A DNA stretch of 33,176 nt from Desulfobacteraceae bacterium (GTDB lineage Bacteria; Desulfobacterota; DSM-4660; Desulfatiglandales; B25-G16): contig JAUWZV010000013.1 in the NCBI GenBank assembly GCA_030615105.1, positions 1 through 33,176 of the forward strand. The letters are read 5' to 3'. The translations under genes were made by a program, and so were the position numbers. The notes under the pieces were generated by a model. That model ran no database searches and was not told the DNA's origin. It was given only the letters and a program-made list of their open reading frames with translations. Positions 22,664-29,857 of this stretch are shown here, piece by piece. Within the stretch, counting starts at the first letter, position 1. Every line of letters begins with the position of its first letter.

Positions 22664-22882
22664 ATGGCTGATGATAAAAGCAAAGACACAACTTCTGAGG
22701 TAACTATTATTGATATTGAGCCTGGTAAGCGCATTCCCGGCAAAGATGGCGTTCCTCTCGAAGAGAAGATGGAGAGGCCCCGACCATGGCCTGAACCTCC
22801 CCCTGTTACTCCCCCTGCTCGTCCCCCTGAGAGCGAGAGTGGTGAGAGTGAAGGTGGCGAGGGTGAGGGCGGAGGTGAATGA
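22664..22882 (+). CDS. Small acidic, Pro/Glu/Gly-rich disordered protein (72 aa)
   Basis: A strong ribosome site (AAGGAGG, nine bases upstream) precedes the ATG. The first 30 residues (MADDKSKDTTSEVTIIDIEP, then GKRIPGKDG) include one hydrophobic strand. The rest is a proline-rich stretch (RPRPWPEPPPVTPPARPP) followed by Ser/Glu/Gly repeats, so it is predicted to be disordered. No enzyme fold is possible. It would lie 17 bases after the 2-TM gene if the intervening element were removed, so the two probably formed an operon. It may act as a tether or partner for the membrane protein. That role is inferred. Confidence 0.65.
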   Translation: MADDKSKDTTSEVTIIDIEPGKRIPGKDGVPLEEKMERPRPWPEPPPVTPPARPPESESGESEGGEGEGGGE

Positions 22883-23216
22883 ACGAGCTCATTTGCAATC
22901 ATTTTATTTGCTATAATATAAAAACTGGCTATAGGTCATACTCCACTGGGCAGAATTAAACATTTCCAAAACCAAAGTTCAGGCATTACCTGCGCGTCTG
23001 TACTCACGATTAAATCTTACCGTGAATGGGCTTTGACATGAGACATCTATGGCCATCTGGTAATCCACGACATATAACCGCTAAGAAAGCAGTGCCAGTT
23101 CTGCCAGAAGCGAGGACAATGACCGCCTTTGCAGGCTCTTACACAACATTAACAGATTATCAGACATACCCGAGCATTACCTGTCCTGAACTCAGTCGAA
23201 GTTGACGGGGTCATGA
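22883..23216. other. Gap with no recognised gene
   Basis: No coding pattern, RNA gene or clear repeat was found from the end of the Pro/Glu-rich gene to the start of the duplicated segment. A short CCTGAACTCAGTCGAAG word near 23193 is similar in style to IS-end sequence seen at 12364 (GCTTGTCGAAG) but is too short to assign. Confidence 0.4.
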
Positions 23217-23658
23217 TTAATTGACTATTTTTCTGTTCTTATTTTCCTTTATAGCCTCTTCTAATTTGCTCACCCTGCTATCAAATGCCTTTTCGTCTCC
23301 ACGCTTTTTTTCAACTTTCCTGATTCCTCGACTGATGACTGAAGGGTCACGTTTAAAATGTTCCGCTAGCGTTTTAACTTGATAGTATAGGAAATCCCAT
23401 TTTGGACGCAGATGAACGCAGATTTTTTGGATTAAGAAATTAAGAAAAAAATATTATTATCTGTGTGTATCTGCGAAAATCTGCGTCCTAATTAATTTAA
23501 TGACTAGCCAACTTTACGCCTATATATGCTACTATCGCCCGTGCCCATGCCCCCTGCCAATTCCGGGTAGGACTATAGAATGACTCGGGAGGTATATTCA
23601 GAGCAGAAGAGACCTTGGAGAATATTTCGTCTATAGAAATATGGTAAAGAAAAGGAAA
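23217..23658 (-). pseudogene. REP-type (RAYT-like) transposase C-terminal remnant, copy 2
   Basis: Minus strand from 23658: ISIDEIFSKVSSALNIPPES, FYSPTRNWQGAWARAIVAYI, GVKLASH and a stop. Then comes the repeat at 23404-23488, then FLYYQVKTLAEHFKRDP and SVISRGIRKVEKKRGDEKAF down to the stop at 23217. It is cleaner than copy 1 (NWQGAW in place of NRQGAC), which helps to identify the family. No catalytic domain is present. Confidence 0.65.
23404..23488. repeat. Palindromic repeat, GGACGCAGAT family, intact copy
   Basis: GGACGCAGATGAACGCAGAT at the left faces ATCTGCGAAAATCTGCGTCC at the right around an A/T-rich loop. Each arm contains the word CGCAGAT twice. It is the uninterrupted form of the element at 5059-5185 and lies inside the transposase remnant. 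Confidence 0.8.
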
Positions 23659-23709
23659 TTATGTGTGCCATGAAAGCAAATGGAGGTTTTCAGATGACAC
23701 AAATCTCAA

Positions 23710-24012
23710 TCAACACGATAAGCTTTGCGGAGGGTGGCTAACGGAAGGAAGAGCTCCAGCTTTGATGGCATGTTTAAGCTTTTCGTTGGGTTCAGGCGGG
23801 TTTTCAAGCGCATCAAAGAACAAACTAGCAGATCGTGTTGTCATCCTTATGAAGCGCTCTCTTTCCATCACATTCTGTGCTTTCTCAATGGCAGACTGGA
23901 CAAGGAACTGGTTAACCGTTGCCCCGCTCAGCTCGGCTGCTTGGGCCAGCATATCGTACACATGTAGCGGCACGCGTGCTGAAACCCTCTGATTTTGTTT
24001 AGATACTGACAT
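23710..24012 (-). CDS. Orphan DUF1778 antitoxin with altered C-terminus
   Basis: Starting at the ATG at 24012, this 100-residue protein is nearly identical to the antitoxin at 14811-15098 over its first 85 residues (RVSARVPLHVYDMLAQAAEL and so on). A deletion then joins the gene near IKA to sequence from the far end of the lost toxin gene, read in another frame (GALPSVSHPPQSLSC). The toxin is gone, so this copy is an antitoxin without a partner. It could still bind the GNAT toxin of copy 1 or its operator. The upstream repeats at 24075 and 24108 are preserved. The frame is open further upstream, but MSVSKQNQ aligns with copy 1. Confidence 0.82.
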   Translation of the reverse strand: MSVSKQNQRVSARVPLHVYDMLAQAAELSGATVNQFLVQSAIEKAQNVMERERFIRMTTRSASLFFDALENPPEPNEKLKHAIKAGALPSVSHPPQSLSC

Positions 24013-24074
24013 GGTTTGAATCCTCCACAATACAGGTGTAATGTCTTTTTGGGACATAATCAAAGATAACATTC

Positions 24075-24123
24075 TGGCGCCAAAAAGGCAACATTTAATT
24101 TGAATTCTGGTGCCAAAATAGCA
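24075..24123 (-). promoter_or_regulatory. Candidate operator of the orphan antitoxin
   Basis: The same pair of direct repeats as in copy 1 (TGGCGCCAAAAAGGCA and TGGTGCCAAAATAGCA) with the same 33-base spacing. Both repeats are unchanged although flanking bases differ, which fits selection for binding or simply recent duplication. Confidence 0.45.
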
Positions 24124-24323
24124 CATCGAACCTGTGGAGCACATTGCCATGGCATCCGCCAGATGGCCATTCCGCTACCGCTCCACAGCTACTGGTGATG
24201 CCTGTTAGGGCAATATTTTGGACAAGATAAAAGATAGTTGTAACCGTTCAGCCACAAGACGCCAAGGGATCAATTCCAATTGTCAATTTTCAATTGTTTG
24301 TGTCTTGGTGTCTTTGTAGCTAA

Positions 24324-25082
24324 TTAAAGATCAAAACCGATAGAGGCCAACCTTTTCACCTCTTTGAGGTCCGTGAGATCAAAGGTGATGGGGGTAATGG
24401 TTATCCGGTTTTCCATAAGGGCCTTTAAGTCAGTATTTGGAGTACTCTCTTCAACAGGTGTTTCGCTGGCCAACCAGTAATAGACATTCCCTCTTGGATC
24501 GTTCCTTTTTTCATATCTATCCCTGTGTCTGACAAGGTCCTGGGTAGTAAAGGATATACCCTTAATTTGATCCTCAGGTATAGCTGGTATATTTACGTTC
24601 AGGGCTGTTCCTTCTTTGAGGCCGTTGTCCATGATAAATTTGATCATCCTGCGGGAAAATCTGGCTGCAAAGCTAAAGTCAGGATTATTTTTGGTATTTA
24701 GTGAAATAGCAACCGAAGGAATACCCAGGAAGGCACCCTCTGTAGCAGCAGAGACAGTCCCCGAATATAACAGGTTTATTCCCACATTGGAGCCCAGGTT
24801 GATTCCAGAAAGGATGATATCTGGCCTTTGTTGCAAAATCTCCTGGACACCTATTTTAATACAATCAGCAGGGGTGCCGCTTACACCATAGCCGAAGAAG
24901 ACCCCATTTCTCTTGAATCGCCTGACCCTTAATGGGTTGGATAGGGTAATAGCGTGCCCTACTGCGCTCATCTCTATTTCAGGGGCAACCACAGAAAGCT
25001 CAAAATCACCCTTTAACTCCTCATAAAGGGCTATGAGACCCTCTGCTAATATGCCATCATCATTGGTTAAAAGTATTCTCAT
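24324..25082 (-). CDS. surE: 5'/3'-nucleotidase SurE
   Basis: SurE is a metal-dependent phosphatase acting on nucleoside monophosphates in the cytoplasm. The 252-residue protein starts MRILLTNDDG, with the Asp8-Asp9 metal pair. It has the other signatures SAVGHAIT, GTPADCIKIG and SGINLGSNVG, the last holding the conserved metal-binding Asn. Length and motifs are normal. It is the first intact core gene right of the island. The duplicated segment ends only a few bases beyond its stop, so the island boundary lies there. Its start is divergent from the nitroreductase gene across 198 bases. Confidence 0.95.
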   Translation of the reverse strand: MRILLTNDDGILAEGLIALYEELKGDFELSVVAPEIEMSAVGHAITLSNPLRVRRFKRNGVFFGYGVSGTPADCIKIGVQEILQQRPDIILSGINLGSNVGINLLYSGTVSAATEGAFLGIPSVAISLNTKNNPDFSFAARFSRRMIKFIMDNGLKEGTALNVNIPAIPEDQIKGISFTTQDLVRHRDRYEKRNDPRGNVYYWLASETPVEESTPNTDLKALMENRITITPITFDLTDLKEVKRLASIGFDL

Positions 25083-25280
25083 CTTTCACCTACCGCTGAT
25101 ATCTATACAATATAACAAGGAACAATAAAAGTTCTAAATTCAGGAAATTGCAACATTCTCTATCCCTTTTCCAGATAAAAACATTTTATCCTTGAAATAC
25201 TCTCCTTAATAGCAGATAGTTTTTAAAGGCTTTTGTTATTATTTTATGGATATATTAACGTTTACCTTCTTATCTAAAGT

Positions 25281-26018
25281 ATGCCAGGCATTGAATTGAC
25301 AAGAAGAGGGTTTTGCAAATTAATAGGTTTAATTTGTCTTTGCGGATCTATTTTTGCCCCTAATAGAGTTTTATCCAGTGCAAAAAGAAGTCCTCTTAAA
25401 CCGAAAGGAGGTAGTAGAATGCGCTTACCTGATCCAATGATAGATGGAGATGTATCCCTTGAGAGGACAATCCATCAAAGAAGAACCATCAGATCCTTCG
25501 ATAGTAAGGCCCTCACTCTCAAGCAGCTTTCCCAGTTACTCTGGGCAGCCCAGGGAATTACAGGGGCAGGAGGATTTAAAAGGGCTGCCCCATCTGCCGG
25601 GGCATTATATCCTATGGATATTTATGGGGTGGTTGGAAGAGATTGTATTGAAAAGCTGGATGCTGGCATTTACCTATATGAGCCTGCTGACCATTCTATT
25701 TCCCTTGTTAAAGAGGGGGATTTTAGAAGGGATGTAGCAATAGCATCACTGGGGCAGATGTGGATGGCCCATGCCCCTCTGAGCCTTGTCATTACTGCAG
25801 AATACAGTAGAATCACGGTTAAATATCGCCAGAGGGGAATTAGGTACGCCATTATAGAGGCAGGGCACATCGGGCAAAATATCTTTCTTCAGTCTGAGGC
25901 GATGGGACTGGCAGCAGGAATTGTAGGAGCCTTTGAAGACCAGGAGGTTATACAGGTTATGGGGGGCAAAAAAACACATGAGCCCCTGCTTATCATGCCA
26001 GTTGGATACAAGAGGTAA
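25281..26018 (+). CDS. SagB-type nitroreductase/dehydrogenase with Tat-like signal and a second internal start
   Basis: A 245-residue FMN-dependent oxidoreductase of the SagB-type nitroreductase group: TIHQRRTIRSF (FMN phosphate region), PSAGALYPMDIYGVVG and EAGHIGQNIFLQSEAMGL. The N-terminus carries a twin-arginine signal, TRRGFCK followed by LIGLICLCGSIFA, which predicts export of the folded flavoprotein. The ATG at 25281 has no clear ribosome site. Met47 (25419) is preceded by AAAGGAGG at ideal spacing and would give a 199-residue cytoplasmic form that keeps the whole enzyme domain. I keep the long form as the gene because the Tat motif is unlikely by chance. The substrate is unknown. Confidence 0.85.
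   Translation: MPGIELTRRGFCKLIGLICLCGSIFAPNRVLSSAKRSPLKPKGGSRMRLPDPMIDGDVSLERTIHQRRTIRSFDSKALTLKQLSQLLWAAQGITGAGGFKRAAPSAGALYPMDIYGVVGRDCIEKLDAGIYLYEPADHSISLVKEGDFRRDVAIASLGQMWMAHAPLSLVITAEYSRITVKYRQRGIRYAIIEAGHIGQNIFLQSEAMGLAAGIVGAFEDQEVIQVMGGKKTHEPLLIMPVGYKR
25404..25421 (+). promoter_or_regulatory. Internal ribosome site and ATG in the nitroreductase gene
   Basis: AAAGGAGG with seven bases to ATG 25419, in frame with the gene. The bases also encode the linker Lys-Gly-Gly-Ser-Arg after the signal peptide. It is a much better initiation site than the upstream ATG. Confidence 0.6.
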
Positions 26019-26157
26019 ATAAGTAGGCTTTCAGCGTTTAGCAAACAGCCATAAGCAAGCTTTAAGACTTGAAATCTTTTAAATGTCAATGTAATTTAAT
26101 TCCATCCTGTTATGGCTCAATGTGGTTCATGATTCTGGAACAATGAGGAGGTTAACA

Positions 26158-26257
26158 ATGTTTTAAGAGAATTTTCTGTTTACTAATTCCATTCTTTTTT
26201 ATTTTTTTTTTGCAAGGAAAGGATGAAGTTCATTCAAAAATGAGAGGAGGTAAAAAG
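26158..26257 (+). other. Out-of-frame signal-peptide leader of the PEBP-like gene
   Basis: GAGGAGG with a seven-base spacer precedes ATG 26158, but the frame stops at once (ATG TTT TAA). One base out of phase, from 26162, the sequence encodes FKRIFCLLIPFFFIFFLQGK and runs in frame into the PEBP gene. Loss of one T from the TTTT at 26161-26164 would fuse the start, a signal peptide and the protein. Confidence 0.6.
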
Positions 26258-26716
26258 ATGGCAATAAAAATTACAAGCAGTGCATTTTCTGAAGGTAGCA
26301 TGATTCCAGGGCAATATACATGTGATGGGGAAGATATTTCTCCACCTTTGGCATGGACTGGTGCTCCAGAGGGCACGAAGAGTCTTGCCTTTATCTGTGA
26401 TGATCCTGATGCGCCAATGGGGACATGGGTACATTGGGTACTCTTTAATATACCAGCAGGCATAAAGGAGTTGCCTGTTAAAGTTCCTCCTGAAAAGACC
26501 ATTGAAAATGGCGCAAGTCACGGAAGGAATGATTTTCGGAAATTCGGTTATGGAGGCCCATGTCCCCCAGGGGGAACCCATAGATATTATTTCAAACTCT
26601 ATGCCCTTGATACAGAAATTAATTTAGAGCCTGGAATTACTAAGGCACAATTACTGAAGGCTATGGAAGGTCATATTTTGGCTGAAGGTCAATTAATGGG
26701 AAGATATAAGAGGTAA
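26258..26716 (+). CDS. YbhB/YbcL-type phosphatidylethanolamine-binding-like protein
   Basis: From ATG 26258 (GAGGAGG seven bases upstream) the protein has 152 residues. It shows the PEBP/YbhB hallmarks: YTCDGEDISPPLAW, the DPDAP motif in CDDPDAPMGTWVHWVLFNIP, and the GPCPPGGTHRYYFKLYALD segment that forms the anion-binding pocket. The biochemical role of bacterial members is not established. Some are periplasmic and some cytoplasmic. The frame continues upstream into a hydrophobic leader, one base out of phase with a well-placed ATG, so an exported form may have existed or may still be made by slippage. It follows the nitroreductase on the same strand after a 239-base gap. Confidence 0.92.
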   Translation: MAIKITSSAFSEGSMIPGQYTCDGEDISPPLAWTGAPEGTKSLAFICDDPDAPMGTWVHWVLFNIPAGIKELPVKVPPEKTIENGASHGRNDFRKFGYGGPCPPGGTHRYYFKLYALDTEINLEPGITKAQLLKAMEGHILAEGQLMGRYKR

Positions 26717-26812
26717 AATTCAAAAAATATGCAATTAATGATCTGCAACAAAATCGCTTGATTCTTGGTTACAATGTTGGCCAGAAAGCTGGAGGATAAA
26801 TAGGGGCGAAAC

Positions 26813-27760
26813 ATGAAAGTATCATCTTTAAATAGTCATCACGGCAGACTGGAAGCACAATTGGTATTTAAATTCATTGTGATGGCATTCGTGATGATAT
26901 TGTGCTTTGCCGAAAACACCAAAGCGGTTGAGAAAGCCTTTCCTTTCTATCCTGGTGAAAAACTGACTTTTCAGGTTAGATGGAGTTTTATACCGGCCGG
27001 AGTGGTAGTTATTGAGGTGCTTCCGATAGAAACCATAAATGGTGTTAAATCGTACCATTTTGTGATGATTGCTAAGACGAATCCATTCATAGATCTTTTC
27101 TACAAGGTCCGAGACAGAATAGATGCCTATACAGACATTGAGATGACCCATTCAATCCTCTATAAAAAACAAAATGAAGGGAAAAGTAAAAGAAATGTCA
27201 TTGTGAATTTCAATTGGGAAAAACAGGAGGTCCTTTATTCCAACTTTGGAAAAAAGAGGAAGCCCATTTCTATACTGCCTGGTTCATTTGATCCGTTGTC
27301 TGTTTTTTATGCCTTTCGCCTTCATGATCTGAAAGAGAATAAAGAGACAGAAATCCCGGTAACTGACGGAAAAAAATGTGTAATGGGGAAAGCAAGGGTC
27401 CTAAAAAGAGAAAAAATTAAGGTGGCAAGCGGAACCTATGATACCTATTTAGTGGAGCCTGACCTAAAGCATATTGGCGGCGTATTTAAGAAAAGAAAAG
27501 GCGCTAAACTTGAAATATGGGTCACGGCAGATACACACCGGATTCCCGTTAAAATAAAGAGTAAAGTAATAGTTGGGAGTTTTGTAGCAGAACTCATTTC
27601 TGCTGAAAAGATTGGCCCAACCGATCCTCACCTGGGAAATACCCTAACTGCATGGGATAGGTTCCTTTCTGTCCGGTCGATCCTCGATATAAGAGCGCAC
27701 CAGGTTTTTCCCGTTGAAGTGCCCCAGGGTAAAATAAGCGATGAGCATCTCGGGTCCTAA
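26813..27760 (+). CDS. DUF3108 envelope protein with read-through C-terminus
   Basis: This 315-residue protein has a signal-peptide-like hydrophobic stretch (about 18-33) ending near NTKA, then the DUF3108 pattern: FPFYPGEKLTFQVRWSFIPA, FIDLFYKVRDRIDAYTD, ILPGSFDPLSVFYAFRLHD and LEIWVTADTHRIPVKIKSK. Members are exported beta-rich proteins of the Gram-negative envelope with no known activity. The family normally ends soon after the GSFVAEL strand. Here about 47 more residues (from GPTDPHLGN) lie over the antisense of the neighbouring hydrolase gene. The extension looks like read-through after loss of an original stop. Start ATG 26813 is taken by position, since the ribosome site is weak. Confidence 0.8.
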   Translation: MKVSSLNSHHGRLEAQLVFKFIVMAFVMILCFAENTKAVEKAFPFYPGEKLTFQVRWSFIPAGVVVIEVLPIETINGVKSYHFVMIAKTNPFIDLFYKVRDRIDAYTDIEMTHSILYKKQNEGKSKRNVIVNFNWEKQEVLYSNFGKKRKPISILPGSFDPLSVFYAFRLHDLKENKETEIPVTDGKKCVMGKARVLKREKIKVASGTYDTYLVEPDLKHIGGVFKKRKGAKLEIWVTADTHRIPVKIKSKVIVGSFVAELISAEKIGPTDPHLGNTLTAWDRFLSVRSILDIRAHQVFPVEVPQGKISDEHLGS

Positions 27761-28480
27761 TAGCTTGCGTCGTATCTGGACGTAACTCAACCCCTGGCGG
27801 TAAAGGGCCAGAATGCGTTCCCCAAGTTCCTTCAAATACTCAATCTTGCCAATGATCGCATCACGCGGGTTCTGGCGCACCGTACCGCTACCAGGGAAGA
27901 GGATGCGTATATCCAGGGCAGCAACTTTCTTTAAGGATGTGATTATTAGCCAGATGTTATAGTCGGCACGAAGTGCTCGATCTCGGCCACCCACAAAAAG
28001 GTCTCCGGAGAAGAGCCATCTTTCATCGGGTTCGTACAGGCAGATATGATCGGAGCTGTGGCCCGGGGTGTGGATTACCTCAAAGCGATGATGGTCGGTC
28101 TCCACAAAATCGCCAATAGCCTTTCCCCAGGATGGGGTTGGATAGCCCCACATCAACTGCTGGTAAAGACGAAGCGGCTGTCTCTTTTTAGGGTCGGCAA
28201 GTACGGGGAGTGCCATAGGGTGGGCTAACACATCGGCACCGTATATGTTTTGCAGTGCTGCATTTCCGGCGATGTGATCCTCATGGCTGTGAGTATTTAC
28301 AATGCGATCGACCTGATATCCTTTCAAAGAAGTGACAAGTTCCCGGACCGTGTATGCGCAACCTGTATCTACCATCATTCCATCCACCCAATAAGCCGTG
28401 GTGGAATAAAAGCCCCTTTCGAGGATGGAGCGAGCTAAGCGGAACTTTCGGACTCCATTGATCTGTTCCATTTGGATCAT
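27644..28480 (-). CDS. Metallo-beta-lactamase-fold hydrolase
   Basis: A 278-residue MBL-fold enzyme. The metal motif is HSHEDH (His64, His66, Asp68, His69), with His141 in HTPGHSSDH and Asp160 in FSGDLFVGG. The C-terminal helical part (LLGPEMLIAYFTLGHFNGKN, then LVRSYIED) is typical of the glyoxalase II-like/MBL hydrolase branch with a helical cap. The substrate (thioester, lactone or other) cannot be told. It overlaps the end of the DUF3108 gene by 117 bases tail to tail. There is no good ribosome site at 28480; Met4 is an alternative start. Confidence 0.88.
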   Translation of the reverse strand: MIQMEQINGVRKFRLARSILERGFYSTTAYWVDGMMVDTGCAYTVRELVTSLKGYQVDRIVNTHSHEDHIAGNAALQNIYGADVLAHPMALPVLADPKKRQPLRLYQQLMWGYPTPSWGKAIGDFVETDHHRFEVIHTPGHSSDHICLYEPDERWLFSGDLFVGGRDRALRADYNIWLIITSLKKVAALDIRILFPGSGTVRQNPRDAIIGKIEYLKELGERILALYRQGLSYVQIRRKLLGPEMLIAYFTLGHFNGKNLVRSYIEDRPDRKEPIPCS

Positions 28481-28570
28481 GGGTCATACTACCGGCATGA
28501 TGTCAGTGCGATAAAAGTGCAATCCTATAATCCCCACTTAAAATTCTGTGAAATGTGTGGCTCTTATTAT

Positions 28571-29857
28571 TCACAATCTTTGGATTAGGTAAATAAAAGT
28601 TGGGAGACGGCTGAGGATTTTTACTTCATTGAATTTTCTTAACATCTCTCTTTTGGTTTCTACATCTTTAGCTCCCCCATTTATTAGTGGTGATAGATAG
28701 ATGGTCCCTTTGCTGTAAAAGCGATTTAATCTGTTTCTGGTCAACTCAAGAAAAGAAGATAAATGACCTCGAGGAAGATCATCTGCAAAGAGGAAGTTTG
28801 CGGTTACTTCGATCTTTTCATACCTTCTATTTATATCCAGCATCCTGGCGAATGCCTCGCCAACCATTTCAACAGTAATAGGCTTTTTCAATACAGCCAG
28901 GGTTGCTGGATCAGCAGACTCAAGTCCTATGTTTATATAAGCAGAAAAGGGAAGGCAGTTTAACGACTCAAATAGAGCATCTTGTGAATTTATCAAGGAA
29001 TCGGCGCTACCAAAAAGAAACAGCTTAGCACCTCTTAGATTAGAACGTTCAAATTCAAATATTTCATAGGCATTTTTTGTTGCAAACTCAAGGAGTTCTG
29101 TACCGGCGCAAAGAGCATCATGCTGTCCTAAAAAAATTGCATTATAATTGCTAAGGTCTCGGGCATAGAAGCTTTTTAATTTTTTAATTTGCCCTATGAT
29201 ATTTTTTTTGGTACGAGGCGCGAAACCTTGTCCTGACTTCACTCGACAAAACTGACAGTTGTATAAACAGCCATCAGCCACAATCACGGGAATGACATCA
29301 TAGTCCACATGTCGGGTATCAGGTGGGAGAACGGTTAGCCGCCCCCCAATCAGATTATGTAATTCGTGGGATCTCAACCTTAGGGCCTTTGGGTGGCTTT
29401 CGGTGACAAGAATTAGGAAGTCTCTGAGGCTCTGTGGAATGAAGCTCGAGGTTAGTGCCTTAATTTTTAATAGCAATTTTTGCCAGGCCGTAAATGCAGA
29501 CCTTACCGCATTATCGTCAAATGGGTTGCCGCCAATAATGGAGTTGCTTGGATATGAGAGACACGGAAGATAATATTCACCAATGAAACCGTAAACACTG
29601 CTGTAACTACTACCAACTGAGAAGTATATCCAATCATTGGCCACGGTACGCTTTAGCCATTCTGCCGGATGCGGCCAACTTTGACCTCGTCCTTGAATAT
29701 GCTTTATTTCTCCATTCAGGTTAAATTGAAAAATGTAATCCGGAGTTTTTACCTCTGCAAAACGGCCATATCGGATTGGATAACTGACCTTGGAGAATTC
29801 CCGGGATCCTTCTTTATTAAGGATTATGCTGAGATTATCAAACTGATAGGATTCCAT
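28571..29857 (-). CDS. Radical SAM protein
   Basis: A 428-residue radical SAM enzyme. The [4Fe-4S] site is CLYNCQFC (Cys197, Cys201, Cys204), a CxxxCxxC motif after VIVADG. The barrel continues with INIGLESADPATLAVLKKP, similar to the B12-type/elongator-like radical SAM group. The 190 residues before the motif have no recognised domain and include RTVANDWIYFSVGSSYSSVY. No cobalamin-binding domain or SPASM cysteines were found. It is a single gene between the MBL hydrolase and a repeat-rich gap. The reaction is unknown. The start at 29857 is by frame length only. Confidence 0.85.
   Translation of the reverse strand: MESYQFDNLSIILNKEGSREFSKVSYPIRYGRFAEVKTPDYIFQFNLNGEIKHIQGRGQSWPHPAEWLKRTVANDWIYFSVGSSYSSVYGFIGEYYLPCLSYPSNSIIGGNPFDDNAVRSAFTAWQKLLLKIKALTSSFIPQSLRDFLILVTESHPKALRLRSHELHNLIGGRLTVLPPDTRHVDYDVIPVIVADGCLYNCQFCRVKSGQGFAPRTKKNIIGQIKKLKSFYARDLSNYNAIFLGQHDALCAGTELLEFATKNAYEIFEFERSNLRGAKLFLFGSADSLINSQDALFESLNCLPFSAYINIGLESADPATLAVLKKPITVEMVGEAFARMLDINRRYEKIEVTANFLFADDLPRGHLSSFLELTRNRLNRFYSKGTIYLSPLINGGAKDVETKREMLRKFNEVKILSRLPTFIYLIQRL

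Larger units (their letters stand above)
23212..24312. repeat. Long duplicated segment, copy 2 (RAYT remnant + orphan antitoxin)
   Basis: Second copy of 13829-15400 in the same orientation. It lacks the block carrying the GNAT toxin and has a GGACGCAGAT repeat where copy 1 has a GACAGGATA repeat. Similarity ends near TGTCTTGGTG, just before the end of surE. Confidence 0.85.

Noticed and set aside
22621-22902. 93-codon minus-strand Pro/Ser-rich frame
   Set aside because: It is antisense to the low-complexity Pro/Glu gene, which has a strong ribosome site. The repeats keep the antisense frame open by chance.
13829-24312. CRISPR array or integron-type attC sites among the repeats
   Set aside because: The repeats are long segmental copies or single hairpins. 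No regularly spaced short repeats with unique spacers and no integrase were found.
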